DNA from: Actinomycetes bacterium
GTDB taxonomy: Bacteria; Actinomycetota; Actinomycetes; Streptosporangiales; Streptosporangiaceae
Direction: 5' to 3'
Assembly: GCA_021793235.1 (NCBI GenBank)
Contig: JAJYTD010000007.1
Coordinates: 1-64,000 of the forward strand
DNA length: 64,000 bases
Shown here: positions 18,701 through 24,892 of the stretch, piece after piece
Layout: every line of letters starts with the position of its first letter
Position numbering within the stretch: the stretch's first letter is position 1
Notes under the pieces: model-generated
Databases searched by the model: none
Seen by the model: the letters and a program-made list of their open reading frames with translations, nothing else
Told to the model about the DNA's origin: nothing
Position numbers and translations under genes: made by a program

Positions 18701-18987
18701 ACTCCGACGGTGCGCTTGCGCGGATCATGGCGTGCGCTCCGGGGCCGCAGCGCCGGGCGCTGCTGGTGGAACATGTGCGCTCCATCGTGGCGGCCGTGAT
18801 GAAGGGCAACAGCGACATCCGGGCGGAGGCCGAGTTCACCGATCTGGGCGTCGACTCGCTCATGGCGGTGGAACTGCGCAACCGGGTACGCGCCGACCTC
18901 GACATCGCCTTGGGGGTGAACACCATCTGGTCCAACTCCAGTTGCGAGCGTCTGGCCGCGCATTTGGAACCGCTCCTCAGCGAGTAA
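12712..18987 (+). CDS. Highly reducing type I polyketide synthase, KS-AT-DH-ER-KR-ACP
   Basis: 2091 residues from GTG 12712 (GGGAG just upstream; TTG 12685 is in frame). KS (about 19-440): Cys186 in VDGACASSL, His in EAHGTGT and NIGHAESAAG. AT (about 540-860): Ser630 in GHSMGE; RIDHVQ and VASHS point to methylmalonyl-CoA. DH (about 890-1170): His930, with Glu for Gly in HxxxGxxxxP, and Asp1094 in HPVELD. ER (about 1435-1740): cofactor loop SASGTGLAAV. KR (about 1750-1930): GGTSGIG, Tyr1897, LDD (B-type). ACP: Ser2049 in GVDSL. No thioesterase, loading or docking domain. The layout is that of mycocerosic-acid-synthase-like iterative PKSs, so a methyl-branched chain is expected. With the methyltransferase, a methoxylated pyrone of the nocapyrone kind is possible but unproven. 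Confidence 0.95.
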   Translation: MPKTDRTANGQHPSDPTAPQEPVAVIGAALRLPAGVDSPSSLWEALLEQRDLIGECDPKGRRNAARAHLDLVDLDHFGGYLTDVEGFQPEFFGISPREATGLDPQHRLIVEVAWEALEHAGIAPRSLAGSRTGVYAGQSLMGYLHRIPADDREVYHETGAVLSGIAGRLSHVLGLRGPSVAVDGACASSLIAVHLACRSLAYGESDIALAGGANIGIDSGGDVSFARAGMLSKTGRCHAFDAAADGFVRSEGSGVVVLKRLSDARRDGDRIMAVVRGSAINHVGRSQSIMRPDADAQAEVIATALQRSGVAADTVGLVEAHGTGTPTGDPIEYTSISSAYGHGDHDCAIGSVKTNIGHAESAAGIMGFIKAVLSVQQGTLPANLHFHRWNPEIDTTRARLVVPTESGPWPVPGRRRAAVSSFGVTGMNAHIIIEETDPAPEPAPVRPHPGPATIVLTHASAGGLAATAGRLAEHLEQDRAPAPLADIAHTLAATRSGEPQRVAFPAEDHEALLIALKELSTASGTLSTAPVTESVDAREEPVWVFSGHGSQWAGMGRTLLATEPAFAAAIDRLEPIAEREQGMSLRALISEGAEATRIDHVQPLVFAMQVALAQVWRARGVRPGAVVGHSMGEVAAAVVAGILTEEQGMQIICRRTRLMLSVAGGTMATVTLGSEEVRAVIEEQGCAHVTPAVLLSPEATVIAGDADEVARLQTYWEGQGVRVTQVPVEVASHSPQVDPILTDITTELAHLTPATGTVPFFSTVTDDPRVPGTLDGAYWAENLRRPVRFHHAAQALLEDGYRVFLEISPHPLLTGAVQACAEAAGRRVAAVPTLLRERDDAVSLATHLGALFCSGARIDVDAAFPGNHTELPATTWDRRPFWAEAAPQDVGSHPLLGSHAVVPDDTAPGGIRHGWSADLGTKSHPWLADHRVRESAVLPGTAYVEMALAAAGDLIGGPVELTEIEFDRILLLQESTEVHTVAAEPERGVVEVEVMSRETDADWTVHARARLRPAPADPQSPPAMALPPADATAFQPTDQHYAMLRGLGLDYGPAFRGLAEIAPGPTGTLARLELPQSAEIRRTHMLHLHPVELDNCLQALTTGLADLGGDASPWVPTRIGGLRFSPGPQSIRWCRATVLESTDTEILGRIDCYDDAGNPIGAISDVRLVPLAPKSAAERVSDRLHEIAWTPAPLPEDTDAAGRRYLLVTQPGDESGAADLADHLTGSGAHATVTALAPTTPTAWAEQVVQAVAASGGPYQGLVLHLAPQDPADAPDPLRGLDQLTMVSELVRALTAAAPPALPRLWILTRDAHPAAGPAAPGHYALRGLVRALAAEHPELHTTLVDAGGSTTAVELAAELTAGTDEDEVAWQDGTRHVARLRRAPLRSAEPPRDLHQVRRWEQDGFVAMPDPAGTLAGIRLVDLPRRDPREGQVEIRVNYAALNFRDTMNALGILPSDDGAAIPMGGDILGTVTAAGPDVTHVAPGQRVIACSAEGGFGSFVTANAAMVCAVPPELSDEQAATCGYAYLTAYEALIGRAGLSSGETVLIHSAASGTGLAAVAIAHNTKATVIATAGSPEKRDYLRELGVEHVFDSRSLDFADEIDALTGGRGVDVVLNSLAGPAMQASLGLVAPFGRFIELGKRDLYSDTRVGLRTLRHNATYSAFDIIAFIDHHPEKVGRTQQELLTAMAQGRIAPLPHRVFDFADLDEALRTMAEGHHRGRLLLRMPEAGEVTVDSAPGSSRIVRPQGSYLITGGTSGIGLQAAQWLTDHGADRIVLNSRSAPGDEAQQVLAGLRSRGTDVRVVRGDIADAATAAAMVAAGTEDGRSVRGVMHCAGVLDDAPVHALDPDHMAATWRPKVEGAMHLHTAASGQPLDWFVLCSSWAATIGNPSQANYAAANAWLDAFAHWRRGHGLPALSIGWGVWAETGMATHLAGRVSALGTAEGIAALDALIPRERAHAVVSALDLDVWFAGFEHAAQKPFFASVTERRAHSADSDGALARIMACAPGPQRRALLVEHVRSIVAAVMKGNSDIRAEAEFTDLGVDSLMAVELRNRVRADLDIALGVNTIWSNSSCERLAAHLEPLLSE

Positions 18988-19032
18988 CCCGAGCAGGCAG
19001 CGGATAGCGCGGGTAAGCGGGCATACCGCACC

Positions 19033-19070
19033 GGCCCCGTGGGGATGGCCTCGGCCGCCCCCACGGGGCC
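19033..19070 (+). terminator. Terminator-like hairpin after the PKS gene
   Basis: Perfect 12-bp arms GGCCCCGTGGGG and CCCCACGGGGCC (19033-19044, 19059-19070) with a 14-base loop, 45 bases after the PKS stop. No T run follows. It likely marks the 3' end of the polyketide transcript and the border with the AraC regulator gene. Confidence 0.6.
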
Positions 19071-19161
19071 CTGCCCTGTCCTGCCGTCTGGGGTGCCGGT
19101 GGTGCTGCCTGCGTCCTGCTGCGGTCCAGGACTGTCAGAGCCGCCGCCTAAAGTGCGGTAC

Positions 19162-19887
19162 ATGGCGTGGTATGAGCCTTCGGCCCCGGCAGCCGACCTG
19201 TCCCGCGACGTGGTGACCGTGTGGAGCGCGCGTATCGAGGGGCGGCACCGGCTGGTTCCCGACGGATGCGTCGACGTGCTGTGGATCGACAACGGCAAGG
19301 CGCTGGTGTGCGGCCCCGAGACGGCCGCGTGGTCGTTCGCCCTACCGCCCGGGACACGGGCCGTCGGCGTGCGCTTCCGGGTCGGCCGGGCCGGAAGCGC
19401 CCTCGGCCTCGACACCCCCGATGCGCGCGACCGCCGGGTGGCGGTGGAGGACGTCCTCGGCTCCAAAGCCCAGCGGCGGCTCGTCGAGGAAGTGGGCGCG
19501 GCGGCCGAACCGGGCGCCCGCATCCGCGCCCTGCAGAACCACGTCCGCGAATGGCTCGTCAGCGCACCACCGCCCGACCCCGCCGCCGCGGCCGTCGCGG
19601 GCATGCTCAGCCGCGACACCACCACGACCGTCGCCGCTATGGCCGAGGCCGTCGGGCTCAGCGAGCGCCAGTTGCACCGGCGCTGCACGGCCGCGTTCGG
19701 CTATGGGCCTTCGACCCTGCGCCGGATCCTGCGCCTGCAGCGCTTCCTGCGCCTGTCCCGGCACCCGGCCGCCCCGCAGGACATCGCCCGGCTCGCCGCC
19801 ACCGCCGGATACACCGACCAGTCGCACCTGTCGCGCGACTGCAGGGAGATCGCGGGAGAGAGTCCCCGCTCGCTCATCGGACGGTGA
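19162..19887 (+). CDS. AraC-family transcriptional regulator with DUF6597-like sensor domain
   Basis: 241 residues from ATG 19162. The N-terminal half (HRLVPDGCVDVLWIDNG, PPGTRAVGVRFRVGRAG) is the DUF6597-type domain often found in this AraC subgroup. The C-terminal HTH_18 domain (about 145-240) has both helix-turn-helix units: TVAAMAEAVGLSERQLHRRC and IARLAATAGYTDQSHLSRDC, ending GESPRSLIGR. These regulators are often next to TIGR03086 or DinB-like genes, as here. Whether it also controls the polyketide locus upstream is unknown; a hairpin separates them. Confidence 0.85.
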   Translation: MAWYEPSAPAADLSRDVVTVWSARIEGRHRLVPDGCVDVLWIDNGKALVCGPETAAWSFALPPGTRAVGVRFRVGRAGSALGLDTPDARDRRVAVEDVLGSKAQRRLVEEVGAAAEPGARIRALQNHVREWLVSAPPPDPAAAAVAGMLSRDTTTTVAAMAEAVGLSERQLHRRCTAAFGYGPSTLRRILRLQRFLRLSRHPAAPQDIARLAATAGYTDQSHLSRDCREIAGESPRSLIGR

Positions 19888-19974
19888 TCCGGCCGCGCGG
19901 CTCCCGGGCTCCCCGGTGCGCCGCATGTCCGATCTGTACACGACAAAGACGGGAGCAGCGGAGACGCTGGTCCC

Positions 19975-20526
19975 ATGACGACTGATATCTCTACCCGCTA
20001 CCGCGCGCTCGCCGAAGAGTTCACCCGCCGCGTCGACGCCGTTCCAAACGACCGGTGGGACGACCCGTCCCCCTGTCAGGAGTGGAGCGCCCGGGACGTA
20101 CTCAGCCACATGATCGACAACCACGTGAACATGCCGGGCCACGCCGGAGTGAAGGTGGCCCTCAAGAAATCCGTCGACGATGATCCTCGCGGCGCTTGGG
20201 CGGAGGCGCGTGACGCCGTGCAGGAGATCCTCGACGATCCGGAACGCGCCGGTGCCGAGTACGACGGCTACTTCGGGCGCACCAGTATCGAGCAGACCAT
20301 CGACGACTTCCTCGGCTTCGACCTGCTCGTCCACGCCTGGGACATCGCCAGGGCGACCGGGCAGGACGAAACCCTGCCCGAGGAGGAGGTGCGCCGCGTC
20401 TACGACCTGTCCCGCAGCCTCGGCGACATGGTCCGGACGGAGGGTGTCTGCGGCCCCGAGGTGAGCGTCCCTGAGGACGCGCCCCTTCAGGACCGCCTGC
20501 TCGGCTGGCTGGGCCGCACTCCCTGA
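19975..20526 (+). CDS. TIGR03086-type DinB/mycothiol-isomerase-like protein
   Basis: 183 residues. The mycothiol-dependent maleylpyruvate isomerase N-terminal (four-helix DinB) pattern is visible: WDDPSPCQEWSARDVLSHMIDNH with the family's metal-site His, and FDLLVHAWDIARATGQD with a second His. Proteins of this type may conjugate or isomerise substrates with mycothiol, but most have no assigned reaction. It follows the AraC gene by 87 bases on the same strand, a recurrent actinomycete pairing. Confidence 0.85.
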   Translation: MTTDISTRYRALAEEFTRRVDAVPNDRWDDPSPCQEWSARDVLSHMIDNHVNMPGHAGVKVALKKSVDDDPRGAWAEARDAVQEILDDPERAGAEYDGYFGRTSIEQTIDDFLGFDLLVHAWDIARATGQDETLPEEEVRRVYDLSRSLGDMVRTEGVCGPEVSVPEDAPLQDRLLGWLGRTP

Positions 20527-20581
20527 CCGGCCCGGCCCCAGGAGGGGCGATGGGGTGTCGGTCCCGCCGGGAAACCGGGGT

Positions 20582-21070
20582 TCAGTCCTGGGTCCTTGCG
20601 GGTGCGCTCTCCGGGGCCTCGGTCTCCAGCGCACGCATGATCTCGCCGAGCGACACCGCCTGTTCGGCGGTGAGGCGGTCGAACACGCGTTCCCGGACCC
20701 GGGCGACGTGGCCCGGAGCCGCTCTGCGCAGCGCTTGTTCCCCCTGGTCGGTGAGGACGGCCCAGGCGCCGCGGCGGTCCTCCGCACAGTGCTCGCGCCG
20801 CACGTGTCCGGCGCGCTCCAGCCGCGCGATCTGGTGGGACAGGCGGCTCTTGGAGACGATGACGCTGTCCGCCAGGGCACGCATCCGCAGCCGCCGGTCC
20901 TGCGCCTCCGAAAGGGCCACCAGGATGCCGTACTCGATCAGGGTGAGCCCGCTGCGTTCCTGGAGGTCGCGGTCGAGTTCCTGGTCGATCTGGGAGTTCG
21001 CGCGGAGAAGGCTCCGCCAAATCCGTTGTTCGTCGGCATCAAGCCAGCCGGCCGCGTCCATGGCCGCCAT
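20582..21070 (-). CDS. mhqR: MarR-family regulator, MhqR-like
   Basis: 162 residues from ATG 21070 (ATG 21061 possible). A winged helix with GLTLIEYGILVALSEA, MRALADSVIVSKSRLSHQIARLERAGHV and wing residues EDRRGAWAVLTDQG is typical MarR. It is the last gene of a leftward three-gene set behind an alpha/beta hydrolase and a glyoxalase-family dioxygenase. This is the content of the Bacillus and Staphylococcus mhq operons, in which MhqR represses quinone-detoxification genes. The symbol is by synteny and should be taken as provisional. Confidence 0.75.
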   Translation of the reverse strand: MAAMDAAGWLDADEQRIWRSLLRANSQIDQELDRDLQERSGLTLIEYGILVALSEAQDRRLRMRALADSVIVSKSRLSHQIARLERAGHVRREHCAEDRRGAWAVLTDQGEQALRRAAPGHVARVRERVFDRLTAEQAVSLGEIMRALETEAPESAPARTQD

Positions 21071-21132
21071 CGTAGGGCGCCGCCTTTTCGCGCCGCCCGG
21101 GTTACCGGCGCCGGGTGCTCGGCGGGGGCTGG

Positions 21133-21753
21133 TCAACGGTCCGCCATCCACTCCCGCGCGGCGGCCAGAACGGTGGGCGGGAGGACGTGTCCGCCCGGGT
21201 GCTCATGGAAGCGCACGTCTGCTCCGCGCTCGGTGAGCTGCGCGGCGAGCAGGCGCGCCTGGTCCATCGGCGTGATGAAGTCGGCGGCGCCGGCCCCCAT
21301 GAACACGGAGGTGCCCGTGAGGTCCACCTTTTCGGGCTCACGCCCCTGCAAGGGCGCGGCGGCGGCGAAAAGGGCGGCGCTGTCCAGCAGCCCGGGGCGC
21401 AGCAGCAGCAGGGCGGCTGCGATGTTCGCGCCGTTGGAGAAGCCGACCGCGGTCAGCCTTCGGGGGTCCAGGCCGTGTTCGGCGACCGCGGCCCCGACGA
21501 AGTCGCCGAGTTCGTGTGTGCGCTTGATGACGTCGTCGACGTCGAAGACGCCTTCGCGCAGTCGGCGGAACCAGCGGTTGGCTCCGTTCTCGTTGACCGT
21601 GCCGCGGGGAGACAGCAGCGCCGCTCCCGGAGCCAGGGCCGCGCCGAGTTCGAGCAGGTCGTGCTCGTCGGCTCCGGTTCCGTGGAGCAGCAGCAGGGTG
21701 CGGCCGTCCGGCCGGGAGGCCGGACGGTGGACGTACTCGAAATCCACGCTCAC
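21133..21753 (-). CDS. mhqD: Alpha/beta hydrolase (carboxylesterase/phospholipase type), MhqD-like
   Basis: 206 residues. The GTG start overlaps the stop of the upstream dioxygenase gene (GTGA), so translation is coupled. Oxyanion region LLLLHGTGADEHDLL, nucleophile elbow GFSNGANIA, and a late His in HPGGHVLPP complete the serine-hydrolase set, with the acid in GAGAADFITP. MhqD-type hydrolases are part of quinone and aromatic-electrophile resistance operons. Their natural substrate is not established. Confidence 0.85.
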   Translation of the reverse strand: MSVDFEYVHRPASRPDGRTLLLLHGTGADEHDLLELGAALAPGAALLSPRGTVNENGANRWFRRLREGVFDVDDVIKRTHELGDFVGAAVAEHGLDPRRLTAVGFSNGANIAAALLLLRPGLLDSAALFAAAAPLQGREPEKVDLTGTSVFMGAGAADFITPMDQARLLAAQLTERGADVRFHEHPGGHVLPPTVLAAAREWMADR

Positions 21754-22700
21754 TCCTCGACCTTGAGCTGCGGCAGGGCATTCTCGATCTGCGCGCGGTT
21801 CGGCTCCAGCCACGGCGGGAGCTTGAGGCTCCGGCCGAGCTTGAGCAACGGCTCGTCGTAGTCGAACCCGGGGCCGTCGGTGGCGATCTCCAGCAGGACG
21901 CCGCCGGGCTCGCGGAAGTAGATCGAGGTGAAGTAGGAGCGGTCGCGGATCTCGGTCACGTTCACGCCGTCGCCGATCAGCTTCTGCTGCCAGTCGACCT
22001 GCGTGGGCTGGTCGGGCGCGCGGTAGGCGACGTGGTGCACGGTCCCGGAGGCGACCAGTCCGCGGGCGGCCGTCGGATCGGCGATCACGTCGACCACGGT
22101 CCCCACGCCTGCGGCCGCCTCGTCGGTGTGGAAACGGTAGCGGTTGCCCTCCTCCGCGGCGAGCCGGAAGCCGAGCTTCCCGTTGAGCATGCCGGCCGTG
22201 CGCTCAAGGTCGTGCTCGGTGAGGGTCACCGCGCGGATACCGCGGATGGCGTGCTCGGTGGGCACCCGGCCGCCGTCCCAGGGGTCGGTGTCGTGGAAGT
22301 CGGCGCTCGCGACCAGTTCGATGACCAGGCCGTCGGGGTCGCGCAGGCTCAGCACGTCCTCTTCGAGCCTCTCGGCGGGCCGGGTGGCCGCGATTCCCAG
22401 CGAGGCCAGGTGCTGCTGCCACCAGCCGATCGAGCCCTCGGGCACCGAGAACGAAGTGGTGGTGGCCTGTCCGGCTCCAATGCGGCCCTTGGGCGCGCCG
22501 GGCCAGGGGAAGAACGTCATGATCGTGCCGGGGTTGCCCGCCCGATCGCCGTAGTACAGGTGGTAGGTGTCCGGGGAGTCGAAGTTGACGGTCTTCTTGA
22601 CCAGTCGCATTCCCAGGGCGTTGAGGTAGAAGTCGGCGTTGGCCTGGGGGTCGCCGGCGATCGCGGTGACGTGGTGGATCCCCGAAGGGCGCACATCCAT
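21750..22700 (-). CDS. mhqO: Glyoxalase/ring-cleavage dioxygenase family protein, MhqO-like
   Basis: 316 residues made of two pairs of VOC beta-alpha-beta modules. Metal-ligand positions are visible as His in GIHHVTAIAG, His in VHHVAYRAPD and Glu in GVLLEIATDGPG. The ending FDYDEPLLKLGRSLKLPPWLEPNR is characteristic of the MhqO/MhqE/LinE-like group. These are thought to open hydroquinone rings or add thiols during quinone stress. It is the first gene of the leftward mhq-like operon, with a candidate operator directly upstream. Confidence 0.85.
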   Translation of the reverse strand: MDVRPSGIHHVTAIAGDPQANADFYLNALGMRLVKKTVNFDSPDTYHLYYGDRAGNPGTIMTFFPWPGAPKGRIGAGQATTTSFSVPEGSIGWWQQHLASLGIAATRPAERLEEDVLSLRDPDGLVIELVASADFHDTDPWDGGRVPTEHAIRGIRAVTLTEHDLERTAGMLNGKLGFRLAAEEGNRYRFHTDEAAAGVGTVVDVIADPTAARGLVASGTVHHVAYRAPDQPTQVDWQQKLIGDGVNVTEIRDRSYFTSIYFREPGGVLLEIATDGPGFDYDEPLLKLGRSLKLPPWLEPNRAQIENALPQLKVEE

Positions 22701-22759
22701 GGTCGGGCTCCGTTCGTCTTCGTCGCTGTTCTGATCGGTCTGCTGCTACCCCCGACAAC

Positions 22760-22778
22760 AGTTGAAAGTTGAACTATA
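22760..22778 (-). promoter_or_regulatory. Candidate MarR/MhqR operator overlapping a -10 box
   Basis: AGTTGAAAGTTGAACT at 22760-22775 is an imperfect palindrome (AGTT...AACT) that also contains two AGTTGAA direct repeats. Read on the minus strand it overlaps TATAGT (22778-22773), a good -10 hexamer, about 75 bases before the dioxygenase start. MarR repressors usually bind such 16-20 bp dyads across promoters. Confidence 0.5.
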
Positions 22779-22805
22779 TTCCCGCAAGCCGCCGTTCACG
22801 ACGGC

Positions 22806-22848
22806 GGTGGCCGTGCGCCCGGCCCAAAGGGCTTCTCGCACGGCCACC
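22806..22848 (-). terminator. Hairpin after pgi
   Basis: Perfect 12-bp arms GGTGGCCGTGCG/CGCACGGCCACC (22806-22817, 22837-22848), about 20 bases beyond the pgi stop. A second small hairpin (CCGCCGT/ACGGCGG) overlaps its outer edge, so the two cannot form together. No T run. Confidence 0.6.
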
Positions 22849-22867
22849 GAGGAGGTATCGGCGGGGT

Positions 22868-24529
22868 TCAGCGGCCGCGCAGCGTGCGGTAGCGCTCGAT
22901 CAGGGCGGCGGTGGAGCCGTCCACCTCGCTGTCGCTCACGCCACCGGCGAGCAGCGGCTCGATCCGCTTGGCCAGGACCTTGCCGAGTTCCACCCCCCAT
23001 TGGTCGAAGGAGTTGATGTTCCAGACCGCCCCCTGGACGAACACCTTGTGCTCGTAGAGGGAGACAAGCTGGCCCAGGACCGACGGTGTGAGCTCAGTGG
23101 CCAGGATGGTCGTCGTGGGGCGGTTCCCGTGGAACGTGCGGTGCGGCACCTGCTCCGCCGGGACTCCTTCGGCCGCGACCTCCTCGGCGGTCTTGCCGAA
23201 GGCGAGCGCCTGCCCCTGCGCGAAGAAGTTGGCCATCAGCAGGTCGTGCTGAGCGGCGAGCTCGGGGGCGAGCTCGGCGGCGGGCTCGGCGAAACCGATC
23301 AGGTCTGCCGGGACCAGCGTGGTTCCCTGGTGGAGGAGCTGGTAGTAGGCGTGCTGACCGTTGGTTCCCGGAGTGCCCCAGACCACCGGCCCGGTCCGCC
23401 AGGTCACGGGGTTTCCGTTGCGGTCCACCGACTTGCCGTTGGACTCCATGTCGAGCTGCTGGAGGTAGGCGGGGAAGCGGGACAGGTAGTGGCTGTAGGG
23501 CAGCACCGCGTGCGACTGCGCGTCGTGGAAGGCGCCGTACCACACGCCCAGCAGGCCCATCAGCAGGGGCGCGTTGGCCTCCGGGGGCGCGGTGCAGAAG
23601 TGCTCGTCGACCAGGCGGAAGCCGTCGAGCATCTCGCGGAAGCGCTCCGGGCCGATGGCGATCATCAGTGAGAGGCCGATGGCCGAATCGTAGGAGTAGC
23701 GGCCGCCCACCCAGTCCCAGAACTCGAACATGTTCGCGGTGTCGATGCCGAACTCGGCGACCTTGGCCACATTGGTCGAGACCGCCACGAAGTGCCGGGC
23801 GACCGCGGCCGTGTCGCCGCCGAGACCCGACAGCAGCCAGGCGCGGGCCGAGGTCGCGTTGGTGATGGTCTCGATGGTGGTGAAGGTCTTCGAAGCGACG
23901 ATGAACAGCGTCCGGGCCGGGTCCAGGTCGCGGATCGCCTCGTGCAGGTCAGAGCCGTCGACATTGGACACGAACCGGAACTCCAGCCCGCGCGCCGTGA
24001 ACGGGCGCAGTGCCTCATAAGCCATCGCGGGGCCCAGGTCCGATCCGCCGATGCCGATGTTCACCACGGTCGTGATGGACTCGCCGGTGTAGCCGGTCCA
24101 CCCGCCCGAGCGGACCTGTTCGGCGAACGCGGCCATCTTCGCCAGCACAGCGTGGACGTCGGGGACGACGTTCTCCCCGCCGGTCTCCACAACGGCGTCG
24201 CGGGGGGCACGCAGAGCGGTGTGCAGCACCGCTCGGTCCTCCGTGGTGTTGATCCGGTCACCGCGGAACATCGCGTCGCGCAGTTCGGCGACCCCGGTCG
24301 CCGCGGCAAGCTCCCGCAGCAGCCGCAGCGTCGTGTCGGTCACCAGATGCTTGGAATAGTCCAGATGGAGATCACCGACCCGCAGGCTGTACCGGCGGGC
24401 TCGATCGGGGTCGGCATCGAACAGCTCCCGCAGGCGGACCTCTCCCAGCTCCCCGCGGTGTTCGCGCAGCGCCTTCCATTCGGGCCGCTGGTCCAAGCGC
24501 GCGCTCTCACGCGCGGTCGTTTCCGGCAT
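22868..24529 (-). CDS. pgi: Glucose-6-phosphate isomerase
   Basis: 553 residues from the ATG at 24529, chosen because GAGGAG lies seven bases before it and the length then matches the family. Interconverts glucose-6-phosphate and fructose-6-phosphate. Signature regions are [51 protein letters not shown], the catalytic Glu in [12 protein letters not shown] and the C-terminal [12 protein letters not shown] complete, ordinary housekeeping gene, transcribed alone and divergent from the flavin disulfide reductase. Confidence 0.97.
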   Translation of the reverse strand: MPETTARESARLDQRPEWKALREHRGELGEVRLRELFDADPDRARRYSLRVGDLHLDYSKHLVTDTTLRLLRELAAATGVAELRDAMFRGDRINTTEDRAVLHTALRAPRDAVVETGGENVVPDVHAVLAKMAAFAEQVRSGGWTGYTGESITTVVNIGIGGSDLGPAMAYEALRPFTARGLEFRFVSNVDGSDLHEAIRDLDPARTLFIVASKTFTTIETITNATSARAWLLSGLGGDTAAVARHFVAVSTNVAKVAEFGIDTANMFEFWDWVGGRYSYDSAIGLSLMIAIGPERFREMLDGFRLVDEHFCTAPPEANAPLLMGLLGVWYGAFHDAQSHAVLPYSHYLSRFPAYLQQLDMESNGKSVDRNGNPVTWRTGPVVWGTPGTNGQHAYYQLLHQGTTLVPADLIGFAEPAAELAPELAAQHDLLMANFFAQGQALAFGKTAEEVAAEGVPAEQVPHRTFHGNRPTTTILATELTPSVLGQLVSLYEHKVFVQGAVWNINSFDQWGVELGKVLAKRIEPLLAGGVSDSEVDGSTAALIERYRTLRGR

Positions 24530-24892
24530 CGGTTCGCTCCTCGCTGTCATGGGCACCGTGGCAGGCCGCGGCGGGGGCTGTCGGGGCCGGGCTCCGGTGC
24601 CGCGCGCCACCCGTCGGCGCCGTTCCGCGGACACCTCTACGCCTCTACCCCTTCGCGCGTGTTCCCTATCCCGCCAGGACGGCAGCAGCCTAACGCGCCC
24701 GGTTCCGCTGCGCCGACCTCGACCTTGTGCACCTGTGCAGACGCGGCAAAAACGCGCAGAGCCAAGCGCAAAGCCAAGGTCAGCGCTAGGAGGCGGCGGC
24801 GCGTCGGCACGGCACAGGAGCCCCATGTGTCGTACCAATGACCCCAGGCACCGGACACGTCGACCCCGCAGCCGGCGACCAAGGAGTAGAGC
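24530..24892. promoter_or_regulatory. Divergent promoter region pgi / disulfide reductase
   Basis: About 360 bases without a gene. A 12-base palindrome TGCACCTGTGCA lies at 24728-24739, and CAAGGAG before 24893 is the ribosome site of the rightward gene. Nothing else was recognised. Confidence 0.35.

Noticed and set aside
22868-24838. Longer N terminus for glucose-6-phosphate isomerase
   Set aside because: The extra about 100 residues are outside the family length, Cys/Arg/Pro-rich, and GAGGAG before 24529 fixes the start.
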